Assembly: GCF_027011145.1 (NCBI RefSeq)
Contig: NZ_JALVAO010000016.1
Coordinates: 1 to 52,349, forward strand
Length of the DNA stretch: 52,349 nucleotides
Source of the DNA: Thermococcus sp.
GTDB taxonomy: Archaea > Methanobacteriota_B > Thermococci > Thermococcales > Thermococcaceae
Direction: 5' to 3'
The translations under genes were made by a program, and so were the position numbers. Shown here one piece after another: positions 8,474 to 15,279 of this stretch (position 1 is the first letter of the stretch; each line of letters opens with the position of its first letter). The notes beneath the pieces were generated by a model. That model saw nothing but the letters and a program-made list of their open reading frames with translations. It had not been told where the DNA came from and ran no database searches.

Positions 8474-8492
8474 CCCCTCCATAGGAAACGAG
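8474..8492. promoter_or_regulatory. Outer ORB-like element of oriC
   Basis: CCCCTCCATAGGAAACGAG carries a diverged core (CTCCATAGGAAACGA) with a C4 stretch directly beside it. It resembles the CTCCACAGGAAA form at the cdc6 start more than the symmetric TTCCAGTGGAA form and marks the left edge of the origin. Confidence 0.45.
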
Positions 8493-8560
8493 AAAGTTAA
8501 ATGCACACGAATGTACACAAGATTTTGTATTTGGAAACTAGAAAGAAATTAGGTCTACCT

Positions 8561-8573
8561 ATTTCCACTGAAA
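8561..8573. promoter_or_regulatory. Mini-ORB of oriC (left)
   Basis: ATTTCCACTGAAA matches the mini-ORB core with one base changed and has no G-string beside it. It lies in an AT-rich run between the outer element and the first long box. Confidence 0.5.
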
Positions 8574-8681
8574 GGGAAATGAACATAAATGGACAGCCAA
8601 CAAAGGACACTAGTGCGCTTTAAAGTGCAGAATAGTTAAACAATACCAGTTGCAATTTAATAAAAGTTAAACAGAGCATAT

Positions 8682-8710
8682 CCCCCCCAGAGTTTTGTTT
8701 CCAGTGGAAC
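8682..8710 (-). promoter_or_regulatory. Long ORB, left copy, G-string pointing left
   Basis: Read on the minus strand it is a GTTCCACTGGAAAC core followed by AAAACTCT and seven Gs. The same order of core, AAACTCT and G-string occurs on the plus strand at 8967-8995, so the two form an inverted pair. In studied archaea, Orc1/Cdc6 contacts both the core and the G-string, which gives the bound protein a direction. Confidence 0.85.
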
Positions 8711-8711
8711 A

Positions 8712-8966
8712 GGGTTCTGATGGCTTCCCATCATAAGACCGACTCAAAGTTGATAAAAGGCTCCCATTCTTTATATCAGCGCCGGTTTTTATATCTTTTG
8801 ATGAACAAACGATTAAAATGAGAAGATAAAACAGGATAATTCTGAACGACTTAATAAGAACTAGCCAAATACAATGAACAATTCAACAGCTACGTACTTA
8901 AACAACTCACCTGAATTCTCATTACCTTTATCTACTCTCTCAAAACCGTCCATTTTCCGAAAGTGG
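8712..8966. other. AT-rich probable duplex-unwinding element of oriC
   Basis: The 255 bases between the inverted long ORBs are strongly AT-rich, with runs such as TTTTTATATCTTTTGATG and ACTTAATAAGAACTAG. The placement between two inward-lying ORB cores is the one expected for the first melted region. Two TATA-like stretches (near 8770 and 8788) could also be promoters of short origin transcripts. Confidence 0.65.
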
Positions 8967-8995
8967 GTTCCAGTGGAAATGAAACTCTGGGGGGT
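8967..8995 (+). promoter_or_regulatory. Long ORB, right copy, G-string pointing right
   Basis: GTTCCAGTGGAAATG is followed by AAACTCTGGGGGGT. It is the inverted partner of the box at 8682-8710; the AAACTCT plus G-string block is identical in both, while the two bases after the core differ. Confidence 0.85.
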
Positions 8996-9024
8996 CTTTT
9001 CGATGCTCATCGAAAAAGACCTTT

Positions 9025-9039
9025 GTTTCCACTGGAAAA
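9025..9039. promoter_or_regulatory. Mini-ORB of oriC (right)
   Basis: GTTTCCACTGGAAAA is an almost perfect palindrome carrying the exact 11-base core without a G-string. It lies 30 bases right of the right long ORB and upstream of the channel gene. Confidence 0.75.
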
Positions 9040-9116
9040 ACTGTCGCCTGTAGTATCTTTAAGAACACCAATGGATGGTTCCGTCTTGGGAGCATCTTTT
9101 TAAGGTTCGAGTGGAA

Positions 9117-10145
9117 ATGAAACCCATGCTCCCGGTGCCAGTGGTGAGACGGCTTTTGCGCATGAAGGTTAAGGTGAGCCGTAACCGGCTGATGCAGATA
9201 GCCGTTTCAGTGCTTGGACTCGCTTTGGTGTTCGCGGTGGCGTTTTCCTATTTTGAGAACGTGGATTTCTTCACGGCCTTCTACTGGGCGGTAATAACGA
9301 TGGCGACGATTGGCTACGGCGACGTTACTCCCAGGACTGAAGCCGGAAGGATAGTTGCGATGATTGCCGCCGTTGCTGGAATATCAACGTTTACCGCCCT
9401 TGTTTCCCTCCTCGCTGAGAACTTCATCTCTTCTTCTCTCAGGAGGATGATGGGTATGCACCGTGTTAAGTACTCCAACCATTACCTCGTAATCGGACGG
9501 GGGAGTAGCGTTTCAACGTGCGTAAACGAGCTCTTCGGTGCAATCGAGCGCGGTGAACTGAAGCTTGCCCCAATAGTCGTGGTCTTTCCAGATGAAGAGG
9601 AACGCAAGCGGGTAGAGCTTCCAGAGGAAGTGGAAGTTTTAATCGGCGACCCCACGAGCAGGGAAACCCTTGAGAGGGCCCGGGTTGATAGGGCCTCCCA
9701 CGTAATCCTGGCCCTTGAGGACGACTCCAAGGCCGTTTTCGTCACCTTGATGGTTAAGAGAATGTCAAAGGCCAAGGTTTTCGTTGAGGTTCTGAGTGAG
9801 GACAGCGTCGAGCTCCTGAGGGGAGCGGGGGCCGATAGGGTTGTGGTGAGCAGGAGCCTCGCCGGAAGGCTCTTGGCCAGTTCGATTTTTGAGCCTGAAG
9901 TTGTTGACGTCATCGACGACATAACCAGCTCGGTAAGGGGCTACGATGTTGCGGTTATGGACGGAAACGCCTTCTGGGGCAGACCTTATATAGAGGCCCT
10001 CCGTGAGCTCAAGGAAAGGGAGAACGTTTTCCTCCTTGGTTACTACCACAACCGGCCAGTCCTCAACCCTCCCCTTGAGGAGCCGATCCCTCGCGGGGCG
10101 AAACTGATAGTTCTGAGAGGCTCTGTTTCCACTGGAAAACTTTGA
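9117..10145 (+). CDS. Potassium channel with RCK (TrkA-N) domain
   Basis: This 342-residue membrane protein resembles the MthK class of ligand-gated K+ channels. Two membrane segments (about residues 23-42 and 80-100) enclose a pore helix and the selectivity filter TIGYGDVTP. The C-terminal half is a Rossmann-type RCK domain, with a nucleotide-binding pattern near YLVIGRGSSVSTC, followed by a TrkA-C-like end. Possible starts are ATG 9075, 9117, 9126 and 9162; 9117 is chosen because the TATA-like run at 9053-9062 would give a leader before it, but no start has a strong ribosome binding site. The start codon lies in a degenerate mini-ORB, and the last codons (GSVSTGKL) contain an exact one. Confidence 0.88.
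   Translation: MKPMLPVPVVRRLLRMKVKVSRNRLMQIAVSVLGLALVFAVAFSYFENVDFFTAFYWAVITMATIGYGDVTPRTEAGRIVAMIAAVAGISTFTALVSLLAENFISSSLRRMMGMHRVKYSNHYLVIGRGSSVSTCVNELFGAIERGELKLAPIVVVFPDEEERKRVELPEEVEVLIGDPTSRETLERARVDRASHVILALEDDSKAVFVTLMVKRMSKAKVFVEVLSEDSVELLRGAGADRVVVSRSLAGRLLASSIFEPEVVDVIDDITSSVRGYDVAVMDGNAFWGRPYIEALRELKERENVFLLGYYHNRPVLNPPLEEPIPRGAKLIVLRGSVSTGKL
10125..10140. promoter_or_regulatory. Exact mini-ORB in the last codons of the channel gene
   Basis: GTTTCCACTGGAAAAC is nearly a perfect palindrome and differs from the oriC copy at 9025 only at the edge. It lies in a variable C-terminal tail, where protein constraint should be weak, about 1.1 kb from the right long ORB. Confidence 0.55.
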
Positions 10146-10273
10146 TAAAAACGCCCATTGCAGGTAGTTTTCTTTTTTCTGGGCTTTTCAGTAAAATTGG
10201 GGCCATTATAAAGTTTGTTTTTCGAAACGGGCGAAAGCCTTAAAAGATTGGTCGTTGAGATGGGGTGGGCAAA

Positions 10274-10284
10274 AAGTATATTAA
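10274..10284 (+). promoter_or_regulatory. radA promoter (TATA region)
   Basis: AAGTATATTAA in the 180-base gap before radA is preceded by a purine-rich run of As that could be the BRE. Transcription would begin near 10305, leaving a short leader with the GGTGAG ribosome binding site. A T-rich stretch at 10169-10179 behind the channel gene is a likely terminator. Confidence 0.6.
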
Positions 10285-10326
10285 CCCCACAGTTTTACTC
10301 CCGACAAAGGTATTTAGGTGAGTCTT

Positions 10327-11379
10327 ATGGCCAAGAAGAAGGTTGAAGAGGTTAAGGAGCTTGAGGAGTTCGAGGAGCTTGAAATAGCCGGAAGCTCACA
10401 TTCATCACCAAAGAAGAAGGAGAAAGAAATCAGAACCCTTGAGGATTTGCCCGGCGTCGGCCCTGCCACCGCTGAAAAGCTCCGCGAGGCCGGTTACGAC
10501 ACCATCGAGGCCATAGCAGTTGCTTCCCCCCTCGAGCTCAAGGAGATAGCGGGGATAAGTGAAGGCGCCGCGCTCAAGATAATACAAGCTGCTAGGGAAG
10601 CGGCCAACATCGGAACCTTCATGCGCGCAGATGAGTACATGGAGAAGAGAAGGACAATAGGCAGGATTTCCACTGGAAGCAAAAGCCTCGACAAGCTCCT
10701 CGGCGGTGGAATCGAAACGCAGGCCATAACCGAGGTCTTCGGTGAGTTCGGCAGTGGAAAGACGCAGCTGGCCCATACCCTCGCAGTTATGGTCCAAAAG
10801 CCCCCCGAGGAGGGCGGTCTTGGCGGTTCCGTCATATGGATCGACACCGAGAACACCTTCAGGCCCGAGAGAATAAAGCAGATAGCCGAGGCTCGCGGTG
10901 TAGACCCCGATGAAGCCCTCAAGAACATCTACGTTGCCCGGGCATTTAACAGCAACCATCAGATGCTCCTCGTCGAGAAGGCGGAGGAAATAATTAAGGA
11001 GAAGGCCTCAACGGACAGGCCCGTTAAGTTGCTCGTCGTTGATTCCCTCATGGCCCACTTCAGGAGCGAGTACGTCGGAAGGGGTAGCCTTGCGGAGAGA
11101 CAGCAGAAGCTGGCCAAGCACCTCTCAGATTTACACCGCCTCGCCGACCTCTACGACATAGCGGTCTTCGTCACCAATCAGGTTCAGGCGAAGCCAGATG
11201 CCTTCTTCGGCGACCCGACGAGGCCCGTTGGAGGTCACATTTTGGCACACAGTGCGACGCTCAGGATTTACCTCAGGAAGGGCAAGGCAGGAAAGAGGGT
11301 TGCTAGGCTGATAGACAGCCCGCACCTTCCCGAGGGAGAGGCCGTCTTCAGGATAACCGAGAGGGGCGTTGAGGACTGA
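10327..11379 (+). CDS. radA: DNA repair and recombination protein RadA
   Basis: RadA is the archaeal RecA/Rad51 recombinase that forms filaments on single-stranded DNA and exchanges strands. The 350-residue protein has an acidic N-terminal tail, a helix-hairpin-helix domain (about 38-100, [20 protein letters not shown]), the oligomerisation motif [11 protein letters not shown], Walker [10 protein letters not shown] and Walker [10 protein letters not shown], with the L2 loop near [14 protein letters not shown]. The ATG at 10327 has GGTGAG four bases before it, so the frame extension to 10318 is not used. No intein is present, unlike some Pyrococcus RadA genes. The mini-ORB-like word at 10666-10679 encodes the family-conserved ISTGS and is probably protein-driven. 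Confidence 0.97.
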   Translation: MAKKKVEEVKELEEFEELEIAGSSHSSPKKKEKEIRTLEDLPGVGPATAEKLREAGYDTIEAIAVASPLELKEIAGISEGAALKIIQAAREAANIGTFMRADEYMEKRRTIGRISTGSKSLDKLLGGGIETQAITEVFGEFGSGKTQLAHTLAVMVQKPPEEGGLGGSVIWIDTENTFRPERIKQIAEARGVDPDEALKNIYVARAFNSNHQMLLVEKAEEIIKEKASTDRPVKLLVVDSLMAHFRSEYVGRGSLAERQQKLAKHLSDLHRLADLYDIAVFVTNQVQAKPDAFFGDPTRPVGGHILAHSATLRIYLRKGKAGKRVARLIDSPHLPEGEAVFRITERGVED

Positions 11380-11419
11380 AGTTTTCCTCTGATTTTCAGC
11401 CTTTCTTTTTAGGAGTTTT

Positions 11420-11611
11420 ATGTGGCCCGGGCTTTCGCTATCGGGTAAGCTTTTTGATTCTATCAATCTTAAACACTCTCTTCGGCTTTCTGGGGTTTAT
11501 CTCTCGCGTAGGATTGGGAGGAAAATTCTCGCTGTTGTTTTGCTTTCACTTGCGGTGGCCATGCTCTTTGTCATCTGGAGCATTTTTAAGGTCAAATTTC
11601 TGAGTCTCTAA
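11420..11611 (+). CDS. Small single-pass membrane protein, uncertain
   Basis: A 63-residue frame with one hydrophobic C-terminal segment (KILAVVLLSLAVAMLFVIWS). The ATG at 11420 is preceded by AGGAG at 11411-11415, and the frame ends 10 bases before the next start, as in an operon with the following membrane protein. There is no recognisable family, so it may be spurious. Confidence 0.4.
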   Translation: MWPGLSLSGKLFDSINLKHSLRLSGVYLSRRIGRKILAVVLLSLAVAMLFVIWSIFKVKFLSL

Positions 11612-11621
11612 GGGGGAAGGG

Positions 11622-12406
11622 ATGAAATCTGGAAAAAGGCTTGTGCTGGAAGCTGTAACGGCTCCCTTGATAATGTGGGTTTTTATGTGGGTTCTGTTCT
11701 ACATTCGTCCTCCTCACGATATTAGTCGGGAGAATTTCAATACCTCTTGGCTGATGATTACTGCGGTTTCTATTTGATAACTCTGTTTATTGTTGCCCTC
11801 TTTGTTGGAAGACTTCTGAGAAAAGCGGGATACAGGTTTAGGTTCAGAGAGCTACCGAGGGTTTTGGAGGAAGCCGACCCAAAAATCATCGGTGACTCAA
11901 CGAGGGATATCTTTAACATTGTGGCAATGTGGGGTGTTTTCAGCACCGCGGTCCTTGGATTTGGAATTGAAAAGGGAGTGGTTTATTTCCTCAACCTGGC
12001 TGTGCAATGCGTGATGATTTGCATCCCCGTGTTTTTATCGGTGGCCGTTCTGTTTATCGACTTTCCCCTTTTCCTCTACGCCCGTTTTGTCGGGAAGGAA
12101 TCCTCGCCGGGTTCCAGGGTGATACTCCTCGGTTCGCTGGTTTCCCTGTCTTCCTTGCTCGCACTGGGCTTGGTTGCAAATTATTTTGATGTTCGTGTCG
12201 AGGTAATACGTCCCCTTCTGAACTTCTACGGCCAGCGAACAGCGTATAGGTGCTTCCTGTTGCTCTCAGGGCTGAATGTCATTTACAGTCTCGTTGGAAT
12301 GTTTCTCTACCCCAAGAACAGGAAACTGGGTTTTCTGCTCCTCCTGCCGATTATTGTGTTCATCGCCCGCACCCTGCTCGTGGTATTCCTCCGGATTCTC
12401 CGTTGA
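11622..12406 (+). pseudogene. Polytopic membrane protein broken by a frameshift (or two coupled genes)
   Basis: The frame from ATG 11622 (binding site AGGGGGAAGGG) encodes 51 residues with one membrane segment and stops at TGA 11775-11777, in the middle of a second hydrophobic stretch ending SWLMITAVSI. The next frame continues that stretch without a break as LITLFIVALFVGRLL and runs to 12406 with about five more membrane segments. One extra T in the TTT run at 11773-11775 would join both into a single protein of about 261 residues, so a one-base loss is the simplest reading. The alternative is two coupled proteins, because a TTG start (11774) overlaps the TGA as TTGA. The family is not recognised. 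It lies in the gap between radA and nucS. Confidence 0.6.
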
Positions 12407-12408
12407 CT

Positions 12409-12418
12409 TTTTATATCT
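12409..12418 (+). promoter_or_regulatory. nucS promoter giving a leaderless mRNA
   Basis: TTTTTATATC is centred about 26 bases before the nucS ATG at 12439, which is the usual TATA-to-start-site distance in archaea. There is no ribosome binding site before the ATG, so the transcript is probably leaderless. Confidence 0.65.
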
Positions 12419-12438
12419 CTCCCGACAATCCACACCCC

Positions 12439-13188
12439 ATGCCCAAAGTCGAGTTTAAAACCAACCCCTCTCCAGAGGAAATAAAGCTCCTCCTCGACTC
12501 GGCCATCTCCTCCGAGGGCATGCTCACAATCTTTGCCCGCTGTAAAGTTCACTACGAGGGCCGGGCGAAGAGTGAGCTCGGTTCGGGTGACAGAGTAATA
12601 ATTGTCAAGCCAGACGGTTCATTCCTGATTCACCAGAGCAGGAAGAGGGAGCCGGTAAACTGGCAACCGCCCGGAAGTGTTGTCCGCCTCGAGCTGAAGG
12701 AAAAGCCCGTTCTGGTCTCGGTCAGGAGAAAGCCGAGGGAAACCCTTGAGGTCGAGCTTGAGGAGGTCTACCTAATCACGGTCTTCCACGCCGAGGACTA
12801 CGAGGAGCTGGCTTTGACTGGAAGCGAGGCGGAGATGGCGGAGTTAATCTTTGAAAACCCGGAGGCTATCGAGCCCGGTTTTAGGCCACTCTACCGGGAG
12901 AAACCCATAAAGCACGGCATCGTCGATGTCCTCGGCGTTGATAAGGAAGGAAACATCGTAGTTCTGGAGCTTAAGCGCAGGAGGGCAGATTTACACGCGG
13001 TGAGTCAGCTCAAGCGCTACGTTGAGACACTTAAGGAGGAGCATGAAAACGTCCGGGGAATCCTCGTCGCACCTTCTCTAACATCTGGAGCCAAAAAGCT
13101 CCTGGAAAAAGAGGGGCTGGAGTTCAGAAAGCTGGAACCCCCGAAAAGGGACAAAAGGTCCAGGGGAAAACAGCTCAGACTCTTTTAG
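12439..13188 (+). CDS. nucS: Mismatch endonuclease NucS/EndoMS
   Basis: The protein cuts both strands at mismatched bases (EndoMS activity) and single-stranded flaps, and works with PCNA. It has 249 residues, starting MPKVEFKTNPSPEE, with an N-terminal beta domain and a C-terminal RecB-like nuclease domain. Catalytic residues are visible in KHGIVDVLGVDKEGN and VVLELKRRRAD (D-x(n)-ExK), with GILVAPSLTSGAKK near the end. The tail GKQLRLF fits a PCNA-interacting motif. A longer frame opens at 12250, but TATA spacing and homology favour 12439. The gene end overlaps the stop codon of the convergent gene by 4 bases. Its position near radA and PolD suits a repair role. Confidence 0.94.
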   Translation: MPKVEFKTNPSPEEIKLLLDSAISSEGMLTIFARCKVHYEGRAKSELGSGDRVIIVKPDGSFLIHQSRKREPVNWQPPGSVVRLELKEKPVLVSVRRKPRETLEVELEEVYLITVFHAEDYEELALTGSEAEMAELIFENPEAIEPGFRPLYREKPIKHGIVDVLGVDKEGNIVVLELKRRRADLHAVSQLKRYVETLKEEHENVRGILVAPSLTSGAKKLLEKEGLEFRKLEPPKRDKRSRGKQLRLF

Positions 13189-13568
13189 CCCATGCTCATC
13201 TCGTGGGGGAAGAGCTCCCTTACTCTGGCAACAAGGATTCCGTCCCTTCTCTCGACCTCGACAACCCTGCCGAGACCTATGAGCTTTACCCTTGCCCTGC
13301 AGACTGTCATTTCCCTCTCATCGCTTTCCTCCCAGGGAATTCTCGTGTCTATCTCCTTGGCCTCAAGCAGTTCAGCGAGCAGACCTTCGGTTCCGGCTGA
13401 AACGTCCTCGAATGGGTCGTATGTCAGGAAGACCTTGAGGGCCTCGTTGAGGGCCTCTTCAATGGCCAGAACGTTCCTCGCGCTTCTAAGTTCTATCGTT
13501 CTGTAGGGGTTCCTGAGAAGTTCATCCAGAACGCGTCTCGCTATTCCCGAGAGGATTACTGCCTCCAT
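13185..13568 (-). CDS. Conserved archaeal protein of unknown function (DUF473-like)
   Basis: A 127-residue soluble protein starting MEAVILSGIARRVLDELLRN. The sequence IELRSARNVLAIEEAL and the mixed alpha/beta pattern recall the uncharacterised DUF473 family, but the name is from memory. The ATG at 13568 follows GAGGTGAGAG and lies 9 bases after the stop of the PAC2-family gene, so both form an operon. The stop codon overlaps that of nucS by 4 bases. Confidence 0.75.
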   Translation of the reverse strand: MEAVILSGIARRVLDELLRNPYRTIELRSARNVLAIEEALNEALKVFLTYDPFEDVSAGTEGLLAELLEAKEIDTRIPWEESDEREMTVCRARVKLIGLGRVVEVERRDGILVARVRELFPHEMSMG

Positions 13569-13577
13569 GCTCTCACC

Positions 13578-14300
13578 TCACAGGTAGATGCTCTCGTACT
13601 GCTTCATCTCCTTCTTTCTCGCCTGTTCCATCTGCTCGTGCATCTTCCTGAGCTGTTCCTCTATCATCTCTGCCTCCTTGATGAGCGGTTCCGTTGAAAC
13701 GTCTATGGGCGTTAGCTTCTTCAGGACCTCTATGACGTTGGCGGCCGCCCTTGGGTCCGGTCTGTCGCCGAAGGTCTCCCCGAGCAGAACGTATGCGTTA
13801 AGGCCCTTCTTTCCGGCCTCCCAGAGGAGCTTCCCGCTCATTCCCATAATCGAGCCGTACTGGAGTATCTTCGCTCCCGCCTCCTCAAGTTCCTTGTTGA
13901 GCTCTTCCCTCGCTCCAACACCCCAGACTTCCATCTTCTCCTTGAAGAACCCTATGCCTATGCCCCCTATGGAGATGACCTTCTGGGCGTTCATGTCGCT
14001 GAGATAACCCGCGAGTTCCTTCGCTATCTCGTTGACGAGCGTCGGGGGAACGTAGATGTCAGCGACAGCGACTATTATGTTGTCCTTACCGTAGAAGCGG
14101 AGCGGTGGATTGGGCTTTCCTTCGAGGACTATGCTCATCGGCGGTAGGAAGGGGCTTTCAACGTAGCCTATCATCTCCATTCCGAGCTCTTTGGCCAGGA
14201 AGTTACCGACTATGTGGCCGACCAGTCCTATTCCGGGGTAACCTTCGATGAGTATAGGGTTCTTTATCTCCGGCAGGATGAGCTTTACCGGCTTTTCCAT
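13578..14300 (-). CDS. Proteasome assembly chaperone family protein (PAC2/PbaB-like)
   Basis: This 240-residue protein belongs to the PAC2 family, whose archaeal members PbaA and PbaB help assemble the 20S proteasome. The conserved start LPEIKNPILIEGYPGIGLVG and the middle VISIGGIGIGFF are typical. The C terminus is a charged coiled coil (about 200-235) that ends in IYL, which fits the hydrophobic-Tyr-X tail used to dock into proteasome pockets. The ATG at 14300 has GGAGGTGAGGG directly before it; the longer frame to 14435 would run across the divergent promoter and is rejected. A relative of unknown function follows 9 bases downstream. It is transcribed divergently from the MTA phosphorylase gene. 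Confidence 0.86.
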   Translation of the reverse strand: MEKPVKLILPEIKNPILIEGYPGIGLVGHIVGNFLAKELGMEMIGYVESPFLPPMSIVLEGKPNPPLRFYGKDNIIVAVADIYVPPTLVNEIAKELAGYLSDMNAQKVISIGGIGIGFFKEKMEVWGVGAREELNKELEEAGAKILQYGSIMGMSGKLLWEAGKKGLNAYVLLGETFGDRPDPRAAANVIEVLKKLTPIDVSTEPLIKEAEMIEEQLRKMHEQMEQARKKEMKQYESIYL

Positions 14301-14346
14301 GCCCTCACCTCCGGGAGTATTTAGTTCCCGAAGGTTATTAAAGTTT

Positions 14347-14369
14347 CCGCCCTTTATTTCCACTGGAAC
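14347..14369 (-). promoter_or_regulatory. Full-length ORB-like site between two divergent promoters
   Basis: On the minus strand it reads GTTCCAGTGGAAATAAAGGG followed by CGG: the exact core, an A-rich spacer and a G-rich tail. It lies between the minus-strand promoter (AACTTTAATAACC, near 14330-14343) and the plus-strand TATA (CCCTTATATGAG, 14376-14387), so a bound initiator could block either. Confidence 0.6.
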
Positions 14370-14375
14370 GGCAAC

Positions 14376-14387
14376 CCTTATATGAGT
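14376..14387 (+). promoter_or_regulatory. Promoter of the MTA phosphorylase gene
   Basis: CCCTTATATGAG lies 35 bases before the ATG at 14416. Transcription would start close to 14405-14410, so the GGTGAT ribosome binding site at 14405 would be at the very end of the transcript. Confidence 0.55.
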
Positions 14388-14415
14388 GGAGCAAGCAGTT
14401 AACATGGTGATGACC

Positions 14416-15189
14416 ATGCCAAGGATAGGCATCATAGGCGGTTCCGGGGTTTATGGCGTCTTCGAGCCGAAGGAGACCGTTAAGGTTCACACACCGTACG
14501 GCAGGCCGTCCGCTCCAGTGGAAATAGGCGAAATTGGCGGTGTAGAGGTGGCCTTTATACCGAGACACGGCAAGCACCACGAGTTTCCACCGCATGAGGT
14601 CCCCTACAGGGCGAACATCTGGGCGTTGAAGGAGCTCGGTGTCGAGAGGGTTATAGGGGTTACCGCCGTCGGCTCACTCCGCGAGGAATACAAGCCGGGC
14701 GACATCGTCATAACTGACCAGTTCATAGACTTCACCAAGAAGAGGGAATACACCTTCTACAACGGTCCTAAGGTGGCCCACGTCTCGATGGCCGACCCGT
14801 TCTGCCCGGAGATGAGGAAAATCTTCTACGAGACCGCCAAGGAGCTCGGCTTTCCGGTTCACGAAAAGGGCACCTACGTCTGCATTGAAGGCCCGCGCTT
14901 TTCTACAAGGGCGGAGAGCTTCATGTTCAGGCAGTACGCCCACATAATAGGCATGACGCTCGTTCCAGAGGTTAACCTCGCTCGCGAGCTTGGAATGTGC
15001 TACGTTAACATCGCAACGGTTACAGACTACGACGTCTGGGCCGAGAAGCCTGTTGATGCTCAGGAAGTGCTCAGGGTCATGGCCGAGAACAACTACAAGG
15101 TTCAGGAGCTCCTCAAAAAGGCAATCCCGAGAATTCCGGAGGAGCGGAAGTGTGGCTGTGCTGATGTACTTAAGACTATGTTCGTGTGA
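14416..15189 (+). CDS. mtnP: S-methyl-5'-thioadenosine phosphorylase
   Basis: The enzyme splits methylthioadenosine with phosphate to adenine and methylthioribose-1-phosphate in methionine salvage and polyamine by-product recycling; Pyrococcus enzymes of this type also accept adenosine. At 257 residues from [14 protein letters not shown] it has the length recalled for the Pyrococcus furiosus enzyme. Conserved motifs are [53 protein letters not shown] and a C-terminal CGC that in the hyperthermophilic enzymes is involved in disulfide bonding. The start follows GGTGAT. An ORB-like word (14513-14523) encodes the peptide PVEIG. The downstream deaminase acts on the same substrate. Confidence 0.95.
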   Translation: MPRIGIIGGSGVYGVFEPKETVKVHTPYGRPSAPVEIGEIGGVEVAFIPRHGKHHEFPPHEVPYRANIWALKELGVERVIGVTAVGSLREEYKPGDIVITDQFIDFTKKREYTFYNGPKVAHVSMADPFCPEMRKIFYETAKELGFPVHEKGTYVCIEGPRFSTRAESFMFRQYAHIIGMTLVPEVNLARELGMCYVNIATVTDYDVWAEKPVDAQEVLRVMAENNYKVQELLKKAIPRIPEERKCGCADVLKTMFV

Positions 15190-15279
15190 GCTTTTCTGGC
15201 TTCTCCCTTCTTGGTTTTAATCGGTGAAACCTTTTTAACCCTTCCAGTAAACACACCCCTTTAAAAGGGGGTGGCTGGA

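Larger units (their letters stand above)
8430..9116. other. oriC: Replication origin oriC
   Basis: This non-coding stretch of about 690 bases upstream of the cdc6 cluster has the structure known for Thermococcales origins. Two long origin recognition boxes lie in opposite orientation at 8682-8710 and 8967-8995, each with a 6- to 7-base G-string on its outer side. They flank an AT-rich stretch (8712-8966) that is the probable unwinding element. Further ORB-like cores are at 8474-8492, 8561-8573, 9026-9038 and 9106-9117. The neighbours (cdc6, PolD, radA) are those expected for this origin. No protein-coding frame of credible quality was seen inside it. Confidence 0.88.

Noticed and set aside
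10666-10679. Exact mini-ORB word inside radA
   Set aside because: It encodes ISTGS, which is conserved in RadA proteins generally, so the DNA word can be explained by protein constraint and codon choice.
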